Shown here piece by piece: positions 29,581 to 38,394 of a DNA stretch of 64,000 nt. The stretch covers positions 146,213-210,212 of the forward strand of contig JALRGT010000003.1 in NCBI GenBank assembly GCA_023259675.1, in the 5' to 3' direction. Positions within the stretch are counted from its first letter, which is position 1. Each line of letters starts with the position of its first letter. This DNA comes from Flavobacterium sp. Lineage in GTDB: Bacteria; Bacteroidota; Bacteroidia; Flavobacteriales; Flavobacteriaceae. The position numbers and the translations under genes were made by a program. The notes under the pieces were generated by a model. That model worked only from the letters and a program-made list of their open reading frames with translations. It ran no database searches and had not been told where the DNA came from.

Positions 29581-31266
29581 TTACCAGAATTTAACATACA
29601 AAGCAGCAATAATTAATAATGTTACTATAATCAGTACTGTTGTTTGAGGTTTCAATTTAAACATTTCAGTATCTAATTCAAATGCTTTAGGATTTACTTT
29701 TGGACCAGCAAAACTAACAGCTATCATAAGAATCATAGTAAACAAGAATGATAATCCCATACAGATAAGGAATGGAATTTCGTATCCACCTTTACCATTT
29801 GAATAAGCTGTGTATAAAAACGTTTCGTTTCCAAATATCGCTGGTGCAAATTCATTGAATAAAACGGAAAGTACAAAACCTGATATGATACCAACTAAAG
29901 CTGCTGTACCAGTTGTACGTTTCCAGAACATACCAAGGAAGAACATGGCAAAAATACCTGGACTAATGAAACCAGTATACTTTTGGATATAAGTAAAACC
30001 TCCTACTCCACCAATTCCCAATACATCATCCCAAGTAAACAATACGGCTAAAACCATAGCTGCAAAAACTGCAAAACGACCCACGTTTACTTGTTGTCTA
30101 TCTCCTGCATTTTTTTGAATATATTTCTTATGAATATCCAAAGTATATATTGTAGAAATACTATTTACTTTTCCAGCCAAAGAAGCCACAATAGCAGCCG
30201 TAAGAGCAGCTACAGAAAGTCCTTTTAAACCTGTTGGCAAGAACGTCAACACCGCTGAGTAAGCTCCGTCTTTTCCACCAACTAATTGAGGTAAGAAACC
30301 ATTTTCATATAAAACATAAGCTGCAATACCTGGCAACATTACAATAAGTGGCATAAATAATTTCAATATCCCAGCAAACAGAATACCGGTACGTGCCGTT
30401 TGTAAATCGGCACCCAAAGCTCTCTGAGTAATGTATTGATTACATCCCCAATAATTTAAGTTCACAATCCAGATACCGGCTAAATAAGCCATTAATCCAG
30501 GGAAAGTAAGGTATTTATTAATCTCCAATTGTGTTGAATCAGCTGTTGGTTTAGGAATAATCATTTTGAAATGCTCTGGAGCTTCACGCATTAACACTTT
30601 AAATCCTTCTATAGCATTCTCACCCACTCCAAAATATTGTCCAACAGTAGTCAAAGCGATGTATGTAGTAACTAAACCACCTATAATTAAAACTGCTACC
30701 TGAATAACATCCGTGTAAGCAACCACTTTCATACCTCCTAAAGAGATTAACAATGCAAAAACGGCAAGTCCAAGCATAATAGCATGCAGATAGTCTCCTC
30801 CAGCCAATCCATTAATGGCTACTGCTCCTAAATATAAGATAGAGGTAAGATTCACAAACACATACAAAAACAACCAAAACACAGCCATGATTAAAGCCGT
30901 AGATTCATTGTATCTTGTTTTCAAAAATTGTGGCATGGTATAAATCTTGTTTTTCAAATAAACAGGAATAAACCAAACGGCAACAATTATCAGAGCAATA
31001 GCTGCAATCCATTCGTATGCAGCCACGGCAATTCCTAAAAAGAAACCTTCACCACTCATTCCGATAAACTGTTCTGCAGATATATTAGAAGCAATCAAAG
31101 AGGCTCCAATAGCCCACCAAGTTAATGTACCTTCAGCCAAAAAATATGCTTTGGCATCATGTTCGTTTTTTTCACGTTTACGATAAATGACATATCCATA
31201 TACGGATACGACTATAAAATAGATAATAAAGACTGCATAATCTGCAAAGGCAAGGTTCTTGTTCAT
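29581..31266 (-). CDS. vSGLT-like sodium/sugar symporter (SSS family), probable arabinose or galactose importer
   Basis: 561 residues with about 14 transmembrane helices. The sequence follows Vibrio vSGLT closely in the N-terminal half: WWAIGASLIASNISAEQFIGMSGEG, VAAYEWIAAIALIIVAVWF and LNYWGCNQYITQRAL. The last gives the conserved N and Q near the sugar and sodium sites. It imports a hexose or pentose with sodium across the inner membrane. The neighbours leave the substrate open: galactose genes lie upstream, while a variant of the arabinose-regulon palindrome (31382-31402) lies ahead of it and an AraR-type regulator follows. Arabinose is favoured on the operator evidence. Confidence 0.88.
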   Translation of the reverse strand: MNKNLAFADYAVFIIYFIVVSVYGYVIYRKREKNEHDAKAYFLAEGTLTWWAIGASLIASNISAEQFIGMSGEGFFLGIAVAAYEWIAAIALIIVAVWFIPVYLKNKIYTMPQFLKTRYNESTALIMAVFWLFLYVFVNLTSILYLGAVAINGLAGGDYLHAIMLGLAVFALLISLGGMKVVAYTDVIQVAVLIIGGLVTTYIALTTVGQYFGVGENAIEGFKVLMREAPEHFKMIIPKPTADSTQLEINKYLTFPGLMAYLAGIWIVNLNYWGCNQYITQRALGADLQTARTGILFAGILKLFMPLIVMLPGIAAYVLYENGFLPQLVGGKDGAYSAVLTFLPTGLKGLSVAALTAAIVASLAGKVNSISTIYTLDIHKKYIQKNAGDRQQVNVGRFAVFAAMVLAVLFTWDDVLGIGGVGGFTYIQKYTGFISPGIFAMFFLGMFWKRTTGTAALVGIISGFVLSVLFNEFAPAIFGNETFLYTAYSNGKGGYEIPFLICMGLSFLFTMILMIAVSFAGPKVNPKAFELDTEMFKLKPQTTVLIIVTLLIIAALYVKFW

Positions 31267-31637
31267 AATTAATGGTTATTTAATAGATTTTATTTTTTTA
31301 TGGTACATCGTTTTTAATTTTAAGGATTTGAAATTTTATTTGAAATCCATTACAACAACGACTAACGTCCTTTTGTTTAATTAGTGTGAAAAATACAATT
31401 ATAAATTTTTCCCAAATATATTATTATTCGCCAAAAATACAATTGCTTTTTTAATATTTTTATCAATATTAAAAATATTGTCAGATAAATTGCTTTTGCA
31501 ATAAATTTATCTTGATTTTATTGATTTTATTGATAAATTTTAGCAATTATATACTAAAATTAACATACAGCGGAATCAATAAATAATCTTGAAATAAAAA
31601 TCAAAGACTTCTAGGCGTACATTAATTCAATCTTTAG
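31267..31637. other. Intergenic region upstream of the symporter
   Basis: 371 nt without a gene. It holds an AraR-type site (31382-31402) and a perfect 11-bp inverted repeat TTTTTAATATT / AATATTAAAAA (31448-31458, 31465-31475). It also has three copies of GATAAATT in either orientation between about 31482 and 31539, and the inverted pair AATTTTAG / CTAAAATT (31536-31543, 31554-31561). Confidence 0.5.
31382..31402. promoter_or_regulatory. AraR-type operator upstream of the symporter
   Basis: TTAGTGT-N7-ACAATTA. It differs by one base in the half-sites from the copy ahead of the araR gene (42047-42067). It ends about 115 bp before the symporter start. Confidence 0.45.
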
Positions 31638-32486
31638 TTAATATGCTACCGCCAACTGCTTACTTGTTCCTAATCCTTCGATTCCTAATTCGATTACATC
31701 ACCCACTTTTACATATACCGGCTCTGGTTTAATCCCTAGTCCAACTCCAGGAGGTGTTCCTGTACTGATTACATCACCTGGCAAAAGGGTCATATACTGG
31801 CTTAGATAATGAACTAAAAACGGAATTTTAAAAATTAAATTCGAAGTATTACTATTTTGGTATGTTTTGCCATTTACAGTCAACCACATAGACAAGTTGT
31901 TAACGTCGGCAACCTCATCTGTTGTAGCCAAAACAGGACCAAGCGGTGCAAAAGTATCGCATCCTTTTCCTTTAGCCCATTGTCCGCCACGCTCTAACTG
32001 GTACGCTCTTTCACTATAATCATTATGCAAACAATATCCCGCAACATACTCCATTGCATCCGCTTCTTCTACATAACTGGCTTTTTTACCAATAACGAAA
32101 GCCAACTCAACTTCCCAATCCGTTTTTTCACTATTTTTTGGTATAATTAAATTATCGTCTGGACCACAAAGAGCAGTTGTCGACTTAAAAAATATAATTG
32201 GCTCAGCAGGGATTGGAGCATTCGTTTCTTCGCAATGGTCTATATAGTTCAAACCAATACAAACAATTTTTGAAGGTCTTGCAATTGGCGAACCTAATCG
32301 AACAGAAGAATCTACTTCAGGAAAAGAATCAGCATTTTTTAATGCATTTTTCAACATTTGTAAACCATCATTCTCGAAAAAAGATTCGTTATAGTCAGCA
32401 ACAACAGAAGACACATCAATTCTTTTTTCTCCAATTAAAACTCCCGGTTTTTCTTTACCAGCTTCTCCAAATCGTATTAGTTTCAT
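31638..32486 (-). CDS. Fumarylacetoacetate-hydrolase-family enzyme (2,4-diketo-3-deoxy-sugar-acid hydrolase type)
   Basis: 282 residues. The FAH fold is recognised by CIGLNYIDHCEE, the metal-binding acid residues in DWEVELAFVIG and NDYSERAYQ, and KGKGCDTFAPLGP and STGTPPGVGLG. Members cleave C-C bonds of 2,4-diketo acids. When paired with an SDR they commonly act as 2,4-diketo-3-deoxy-L-fuconate hydrolase in non-phosphorylating fucose or rhamnose breakdown. The SDR gene lies 38 nt upstream in the same direction. The earlier enzymes of that pathway are absent from the window, so the pathway is an inference. Confidence 0.82.
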   Translation of the reverse strand: MKLIRFGEAGKEKPGVLIGEKRIDVSSVVADYNESFFENDGLQMLKNALKNADSFPEVDSSVRLGSPIARPSKIVCIGLNYIDHCEETNAPIPAEPIIFFKSTTALCGPDDNLIIPKNSEKTDWEVELAFVIGKKASYVEEADAMEYVAGYCLHNDYSERAYQLERGGQWAKGKGCDTFAPLGPVLATTDEVADVNNLSMWLTVNGKTYQNSNTSNLIFKIPFLVHYLSQYMTLLPGDVISTGTPPGVGLGIKPEPVYVKVGDVIELGIEGLGTSKQLAVAY

Positions 32487-32524
32487 TTTCCTAAATTTTT
32501 TATTATAATTCTTTAACCTAACTT

Positions 32525-33289
32525 CTAATTATTCAATTTTATAAATCCTCCGTCTATTGGATAATCTGATCCAGTAATAAATGAAGATTCATCACTACAA
32601 AGAAATAATGCCAAAGTGGCTATTTCTTCCGGTTTTCCCATGCGTCCAATAGGTTGGGATTGCGATAATTTCTCGAAAATTTCTTCTTCTTTACCCGGAT
32701 AATTTTTCGATATAAATCCATCTACAAAAGGAGTATGTACACGAGCAGGTGAAATAGAATTACAACGTATTTTTTCTCCAATATAATCTTTTGCAACAGA
32801 CAACGTCATGGCCATCACCGCTCCTTTTGCGGTAGAATAGGCGAAACGATCCGGAATTCCAACCCAACAGGCGATTGATGCCAAGTTAAGAATTACGCCC
32901 TCACCTGATTTTCTGAACTGCGGTATAGAAGCATGTAAACAATTATAAACACCTTTTACATTAACGTTCATAATTCTGTCAAAATCAGATTCTTGAGTAG
33001 TATCTACTTTGCCCACATGAGCAATTCCGGCGTTATTTACCAGAATATGAATATTCCCAATCTTTTCAAAAGTGGCATTTACTTCCTGATGATTCGCAAC
33101 ATTACAAGCATGCACAAAAACTTTCCCACCCAGCTTTTTTATTTCAGCTACAGCAGCTTGAGCACTTTCTTCTGTTAATTCTAAAATATGAACTTCGGCT
33201 CCTTGTTTTGCAAATAAAACAGAAATAGCTTTTCCAATACCACTTCCTCCTCCTGTTACAATTGCTTTTTTATTATTTAATGAAAACAT
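32525..33289 (-). CDS. Short-chain dehydrogenase/reductase, probably acting on a sugar acid
   Basis: 254 residues, cytoplasmic, classical SDR. The nucleotide-binding motif is TGGGSGIG near residue 13, the structural motif NNAG, and the catalytic set is the Ser in LNLASIACW with YSTAKGA. The C-terminus has SPARVHTPFVDGF and FITGSDYPIDGGF. It most resembles 2-keto-3-deoxy-L-fuconate dehydrogenases, which make the substrate for the FAH-type hydrolase encoded immediately downstream. The two genes form a small operon separated from galE by 249 nt. The exact sugar acid is not shown by the sequence. Confidence 0.85.
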   Translation of the reverse strand: MFSLNNKKAIVTGGGSGIGKAISVLFAKQGAEVHILELTEESAQAAVAEIKKLGGKVFVHACNVANHQEVNATFEKIGNIHILVNNAGIAHVGKVDTTQESDFDRIMNVNVKGVYNCLHASIPQFRKSGEGVILNLASIACWVGIPDRFAYSTAKGAVMAMTLSVAKDYIGEKIRCNSISPARVHTPFVDGFISKNYPGKEEEIFEKLSQSQPIGRMGKPEEIATLALFLCSDESSFITGSDYPIDGGFIKLNN

Positions 33290-33538
33290 TTTATTAAAAT
33301 TTATTACTTAAATATTAAATTAAAAATCAGTCCGTTAAAGCTATAGAAAACAAAATGTTTTATTTAACTCAATCATTTGAATCGAAAATAGCCCAAAAAA
33401 TCATTTTCTTTATATCTATGGCATAACGAATGCCAAATATCAGGATGTTTTTTTATACTATTACAAAAAAACAAAATAAATTGTCAAGTTGATAATTATA
33501 ACAATCCTTTAATTCTCTGATTTCATTTAAAAAAATAA

Positions 33539-34552
33539 TTAGCTTCTTATCTTCTGTTCCCATTTCCAAGCACTGGCCATAGCTTCATCTAATGTAGACT
33601 CTGCTTTCCATCCCAAAACAAGATTCGCTTTATCTGTATTGGCATATGCCTCGGTAATATCTCCTTCTCTACGAGGAACAATTTTATAAGGTAATTTTTT
33701 ACCGCTTACTTTTTCAAAGGAATGTATCACCTCTAAAACAGAACTTCCCGTTCCTGTTCCTAAATTGAACACTTCGATTTTTTCTAGATTCTTTTTATTT
33801 AACAAGCGTTGCAAAGCAATTACATGCGCTTTTGCTAAATCGACAACATGAATATAATCTCGAACACAAGTTCCGTCCGGCGTTGGATAATCATCTCCAA
33901 AAACAGACAATTCGTTTCTCAATCCCATACCAGTTTGCGTAATAAAAGGAACTAAATTTTGCGGTACTCCAATAGGCAATTCTCCAATTTCACCCGATGG
34001 ATGCGCCCCAATCGGATTAAAATAACGCAACAAAATCGCATTGATATTGGTTACTTTGGCCGTATCGGTGATTATTTCTTCACCAATTTGCTTAGTGTTT
34101 CCATAAGGAGACATCGCTTGTTGAATTGGAGCATCTTCTGTAATTGGCATTTTTTCGGCTTGGCCATAAACCGTACAAGACGAACTGAAAATAAAACTGG
34201 CTTCCTTTTTTTGTTGTAACTCTTGCAATAAATAAATCAAAGAACTAAGATTGTTCTCGTAATACAACAAAGGATTCCCAACACTTTCTCCCACTGCTTT
34301 TGAAGCGGCAAAATGAATAACTCCCGTTATGTCATTATGTCTTTTGAAAAAATCCTGTACTTTAGCTTTTTCTCTTAAATCCAACTTTTCGAAAGCAGGA
34401 ACTTTTCCAGTAATTTTTTCGATTCCATCTAATACAGACAATGATGTATTGGATAAATCATCAACAATGACTACTTCAAAACCCTGGTTTTGTAATTCTA
34501 CTACAGTATGAGACCCTATGAATCCCAAACCTCCTGTTACTAATATCTTCAT
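33539..34552 (-). CDS. galE: UDP-glucose 4-epimerase
   Basis: 337 residues, extended SDR fold with GGLGFIGSH at the N-terminus for NAD. The catalytic SSSCTVYG and a Tyr-x3-Lys (YGNTK) follow. Later signatures are RYFNPIGAHPSGEIGE and GDDYPTPDGTCVRDYIHV, typical of GalE. It interconverts UDP-galactose and UDP-glucose, closing the Leloir pathway. Its ATG overlaps the galT stop by one base (TAATG), so translation is coupled. Operon order is galK-galT-galE. Confidence 0.95.
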   Translation of the reverse strand: MKILVTGGLGFIGSHTVVELQNQGFEVVIVDDLSNTSLSVLDGIEKITGKVPAFEKLDLREKAKVQDFFKRHNDITGVIHFAASKAVGESVGNPLLYYENNLSSLIYLLQELQQKKEASFIFSSSCTVYGQAEKMPITEDAPIQQAMSPYGNTKQIGEEIITDTAKVTNINAILLRYFNPIGAHPSGEIGELPIGVPQNLVPFITQTGMGLRNELSVFGDDYPTPDGTCVRDYIHVVDLAKAHVIALQRLLNKKNLEKIEVFNLGTGTGSSVLEVIHSFEKVSGKKLPYKIVPRREGDITEAYANTDKANLVLGWKAESTLDEAMASAWKWEQKIRS

Positions 34553-35601
34553 TATTTCTGTTTGTAATGTACGTCTGATAAATTCTTTAATACTTCGGCA
34601 CTTTTCTCAGGAGTGATGTCCCTTTGTGACTCTCCCATCATTTCATAACCTACCATAAATTTCTTAACGGTAGCTGAACGCAACAATGGTGGATAAAAAT
34701 GCATATGGAAATGCCATTCCGGATGATCCCCTCCGTCTGTTGGTGACTGATGAATTCCAGAAGAATACGGAAACGACATTTCGAAAAGGTTATCGTATTT
34801 TGTTGTCAATTGTTTCAATATCGCAGCAAAACCAGCCACTTCTTCTTCCGTAAAATCGGTGATTTTTTGAATGTTTCGCTTACTGACTATCATAGTTTCA
34901 TAAGGCCAAATTGCCCAAAAAGGAACCAATGCCACAAAATGTTCCTTCTCAATAACAATACGCTCTTTTAACTTTAATTCTTCCTGTACATAATCCTGTA
35001 AAAGCGTTCTATTGTGTTTATCAAAATAGGCTTTTAGACTATTATGTGTTTTTTCAACTTGAGTAGGCAAAGAGGATTGTGCCCAAATTTGTCCGTGCGG
35101 ATGCGGATTACTGCACCCCATCACACTTCCTTTATTCTCAAAAATTTGAACGTGATTAATATAATCTACATTACCCAAATTAGTATATTCTTTTTGCCAA
35201 GTATGAATGATATTTTGAATTTCATCAACAGGCATTTCAGGCAAAGTCAAGTTGTGTTTTGGAGAAAAACAAACTACTCTAGAAATTCCTCTTTCCGGTT
35301 TAGCTTTAAAAAAAGTTTCTGCTTGATTCTCTTCAAAAGCGATTGGTTCTTGCTTTAATGCAGCAAAATCATTTTCAAAAACAAAACTTGCTTCATACTG
35401 TGGATTATGCTCACCATTGGCACGAACATTTCCAGGACATAAATAACAAGTTGGATCGTACTCAGGCAATGCGTCTGTAGCCACGGTTTCTTTTTGTCCT
35501 TGCCATGGTCTTTTAGAACGATGTGGTGAAACCAAAACCCATTCGTTGATTAACGGATTAAATCTTCTGTGCGGATCTTCGTTGATATCAAAATTTCTCA
35601 T
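34552..35601 (-). CDS. galT: Galactose-1-phosphate uridylyltransferase
   Basis: 349 residues, cytoplasmic. The catalytic HPHGQIW motif (central His nucleophile) is preceded by the zinc-linked CYLCPGN. RRFNPLINEWVLVSPHRSKRPWQGQ near the N-terminus and HPEWHFHMHFYPP near the C-terminus are the usual GalT blocks. It transfers UMP between glucose and galactose phosphates. It starts 8 nt after the galK stop and overlaps galE by one base. Confidence 0.95.
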   Translation of the reverse strand: MRNFDINEDPHRRFNPLINEWVLVSPHRSKRPWQGQKETVATDALPEYDPTCYLCPGNVRANGEHNPQYEASFVFENDFAALKQEPIAFEENQAETFFKAKPERGISRVVCFSPKHNLTLPEMPVDEIQNIIHTWQKEYTNLGNVDYINHVQIFENKGSVMGCSNPHPHGQIWAQSSLPTQVEKTHNSLKAYFDKHNRTLLQDYVQEELKLKERIVIEKEHFVALVPFWAIWPYETMIVSKRNIQKITDFTEEEVAGFAAILKQLTTKYDNLFEMSFPYSSGIHQSPTDGGDHPEWHFHMHFYPPLLRSATVKKFMVGYEMMGESQRDITPEKSAEVLKNLSDVHYKQK

Positions 35602-35609
35602 TATAATTA

Positions 35610-36773
35610 TTATTTATGTAGCGATGTCCCGTTACCGATTTTAACTTCGTATATTTTTAATTCTATCCCAAAAGCATCAAAGTACAATTTAGTAAGTTTC
35701 TCTTTGATTACAGCTTCTTGACCTTTTTTGATTAAGTTGATGGTACAACCACCAAAACCGCCACCCATCAATCGAGAACCCACAACAGCTTCTTCTTTTT
35801 TAAGTGTATCCACAATCATGTCTAATTCGGCACAACTCACTTCGTAATCTTTGGATAAGCCTTCGTGCGTTTCAAACATTAACTTTCCTAAAGTCTCAAT
35901 CTCTCCATTGTCTAATGCCTCACAAGCCAAAGTAACTCGTTTGATTTCTTTGACCACAAACAAACTTCTTCTGAATACTTTATCCGACATTTGGTCTTTT
36001 ACACTCAAAACTTGTTCTTCTGTACAATCTCTAAAACTATTGACTTCAGGGAAATTTTTCTTGATAATAGACAATCCTTCTTCACATTCTTCTCTTCTTA
36101 CATTATATTCGGAAGTAAACAACGAATGCTTCACGTTACTGTCAAATAAAATCAAAGAATAATCACTAAAGTTAGCATCGTGGTATTCATATTCTAATGT
36201 TCGGCAATCAATTTTAATCACCTGATCCTCTTTCCCCATTACGCTGGAAAACTGGTCCATGATCCCGCAATTGATCCCAACCCAATGCTCGGCACTTTGT
36301 CCCATTAAGGCAATATCAATCGGTTTGATATTCAAATTAAACAGTTCATTCAAACCAAATAAAAATCCACATTCTAAGGCTGCAGACGACGACAAACCGG
36401 AACCAACAGGAATATTACTGCTAAAAACACAATTAAATCCTTCAATATTGAATCCCTTTAATTTTATCTGTTTAAGAACTCCACGTAAATAGTTGGTCCA
36501 AACATTATCTGTTAATTGAATTTCATCAGACAAATCAATTTCAAATTGATCATCTAAATCAATCGCAACTATTTTAGACTGATTGGTATTGTTTTTTTGG
36601 AAAGCAAAACATACAATTTTATCGATAGCTGCCGGCAAAACATACCCATCATTATAATCAACATGTTCTCCAATAATATTGATTCTTCCGGGAGAAAGAA
36701 CAATTTTTTCTGGTGTGGCACCAAAAGTATCTTCAAAAAAGGAAGTTGTCTTTTTAATTAAAATCTCATTCAT
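35610..36773 (-). CDS. galK: Galactokinase
   Basis: 387 residues, GHMP kinase family. The galactokinase signature GRINIIGEHVDYNDGYVLP lies near residue 30. The ATP-binding PVGSGLSSSAALE and the C-terminal GGGFGGCTINL are intact. It phosphorylates galactose at C1. It is the first gene of galKTE, with a -7-like box (TAGTTTCG, 36832-36839) and an inverted repeat just upstream. It is divergent from a GntR-family regulator that is its likely controller. The galactose source is presumably the GH2-digested galactan side chains encoded elsewhere in the window. Confidence 0.95.
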   Translation of the reverse strand: MNEILIKKTTSFFEDTFGATPEKIVLSPGRINIIGEHVDYNDGYVLPAAIDKIVCFAFQKNNTNQSKIVAIDLDDQFEIDLSDEIQLTDNVWTNYLRGVLKQIKLKGFNIEGFNCVFSSNIPVGSGLSSSAALECGFLFGLNELFNLNIKPIDIALMGQSAEHWVGINCGIMDQFSSVMGKEDQVIKIDCRTLEYEYHDANFSDYSLILFDSNVKHSLFTSEYNVRREECEEGLSIIKKNFPEVNSFRDCTEEQVLSVKDQMSDKVFRRSLFVVKEIKRVTLACEALDNGEIETLGKLMFETHEGLSKDYEVSCAELDMIVDTLKKEEAVVGSRLMGGGFGGCTINLIKKGQEAVIKEKLTKLYFDAFGIELKIYEVKIGNGTSLHK

Positions 36774-36857
36774 CGTTTTGCTAATATTGTTTTATTTTTA
36801 ATACTATTTTAATCCTTTTTGGTTGACTTTACGAAACTAATAAATAATATAGGTTTA

Positions 36858-36875
36858 TTTCCTTAAAAAAGGAAA
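36858..36875. promoter_or_regulatory. Inverted repeat in the galK promoter region
   Basis: TTTCCTT-AAAA-AAGGAAA, a perfect 7-bp inverted repeat about 20-40 bp upstream of the -7-like box of galK. It is a candidate operator; the binding protein is unknown. Confidence 0.35.
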
Positions 36876-36984
36876 ACAAAAAAATTGCTTCATAAAATTT
36901 TCAAAACAGCACCAGAATTTGGTTTAAAATATAATATGTGTTTTATTTCGAAGACAAAAATAGAGCAAAACTTCATTTTTACAC

Positions 36985-37000
36985 ACCAGTACCTACCAGT
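36985..37000. promoter_or_regulatory. Direct repeat in front of the GntR-family regulator
   Basis: ACCAGT-ACCT-ACCAGT, spaced exactly 10 bp, lying 30-45 bp before the regulator ATG. It may be the regulator's own binding site; this is inferred from position. Confidence 0.35.
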
Positions 37001-37029
37001 TTTTTGTATATTGCATAAAAAACATTTTC

Positions 37030-38028
37030 ATGAAAGTTATAACAGTCCAAAATAACCAAGGAATTCCAAAATACAAACAAATCATTTCCTCAATTGAAAA
37101 GACGATTGAACTCGGACATTTAAAAAAAGACGAAAAATTACCCTCCATCAACAAAGTATGCCTAGAGTTTTCCTTATCCCGGGACACAGTACTATTGGCT
37201 TATGATGAGTTAAAAAAAAGAGGAATAATCTATGCTATACTCGGTAAGGGCTACTATGTAAAAAGCGTTGAAGTATCCATAAAACAAAGGGTTTTTCTGC
37301 TTTTTGACGAATTAAACATCTTTAAAGAAGATCTTTATAATTCCTTTTTAGAGAACATTGGGAATGATGCCCAGGTTGATATTTATTTCCATCATTTTAA
37401 TAGTACTGTTTTTAGAAAACTCATCAATGACAATAATGGCAATTACACCAAATACATTATAATGCCCACCAATTTAACCGAAGCAGCCCCGATAATAAAA
37501 ACCCTACCAGTAAATGAGGTATACATATTAGACCAAACCAATGAGGAATTAAAAAATTTCCCTTCAGTACATCAAAACCACCTTAAAGACATCTACAATG
37601 GTTTATTAAAAGGAAAATCAAAATTGAAGAAATACGAAAAACTTATCATGATATTTCCTGGATTCAGAGAACCAATTGGCATGAGAACCGGTTTTGAAAA
37701 TTTTTGTACCGACTATTCTTTCGATTATGAAGTGATACCTGAATTTAAAAACCGAGAGATTAGCCATGGTGAAGTCTACATCATCCCCACAGATAGAGAA
37801 TTAGTTCGAGTAATAGAAAAATCAAAAACACAAAACTTACAATTGGGGCAAGATTTTGGAATCGTTTCCTACAATGAAACTCCACTTAAAAAAATTGTTG
37901 AAAACGGAATCACAACAATATCAACTAACTTTGAAGCTATGGGGAAAATTCTGGCTGAAATGATTTTGAAAGGCAAAAATGAACAAATAGAAAACAAAAG
38001 TGATTTAATTATTAGAAATTCATTATAA
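37030..38028 (+). CDS. GntR-family regulator with periplasmic-binding-protein-like sensor
   Basis: 332 residues. A GntR winged helix spans about 1-75 (IPKYKQIISSIEKTIELGHL, LPSINKVCLEFSLSRDTVLLAYDELKKRGII). A LacI/PBP-like ligand domain follows (about 85-330, with VFLLFDELNIFKEDLYNSFL and YIMPTNLTEAAPIIKTLP). Regulators with this uncommon pairing control sugar operons such as fucose genes in Bacteroidota. It is divergent from galKTE with 256 nt between, so galactose control is the natural guess. The SDR-FAH pair is another possible target. Confidence 0.87.
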   Translation: MKVITVQNNQGIPKYKQIISSIEKTIELGHLKKDEKLPSINKVCLEFSLSRDTVLLAYDELKKRGIIYAILGKGYYVKSVEVSIKQRVFLLFDELNIFKEDLYNSFLENIGNDAQVDIYFHHFNSTVFRKLINDNNGNYTKYIIMPTNLTEAAPIIKTLPVNEVYILDQTNEELKNFPSVHQNHLKDIYNGLLKGKSKLKKYEKLIMIFPGFREPIGMRTGFENFCTDYSFDYEVIPEFKNREISHGEVYIIPTDRELVRVIEKSKTQNLQLGQDFGIVSYNETPLKKIVENGITTISTNFEAMGKILAEMILKGKNEQIENKSDLIIRNSL

Positions 38029-38394
38029 CCTTTGTCGCAAAATATAAATACGCCAATTCAAGAATTTATTTTACAGTAAAATTGAAACAAAAAATGCATG
38101 TAGAATCTTTTTTTAATGAAATTTTCCTTGTTTTCGATACAATTTACTATTGAAAATCACTCAAACTGCCGAAAAACGATCATCAAAAACTAATTACACC
38201 CAACGTGTTACGATATATTTTACCGAAAAATTAAATTTTTTGCTTACATTTGCAAATGTGTTTTTAACACTTATTAAAAGTCATGCTTGCTAATTAAACC
38301 ACCTAAAATATTTTCAAACTAATGACTTCATTAAAATTATAAAATCTAAAAACCGAACTTTATTTAAAATCAATACCAAACAATCAAAAAAATT
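38029..38394. other. Intergenic region upstream of transketolase
   Basis: 366 nt without a gene. It carries the tkt promoter: a perfect -7 box TACATTTG (38245-38252) immediately followed by an AraR-type site (38253-38273). This predicts a 5' leader of about 135 nt. Confidence 0.55.
38253..38273. promoter_or_regulatory. AraR-type operator at the tkt-tal promoter
   Basis: CAAATGT-N7-ACACTTA. The right half is identical to the araB and araR sites, and the left half differs at two or three positions. It directly follows the -7 box, so a bound protein would cover the transcription start. Confidence 0.5.
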
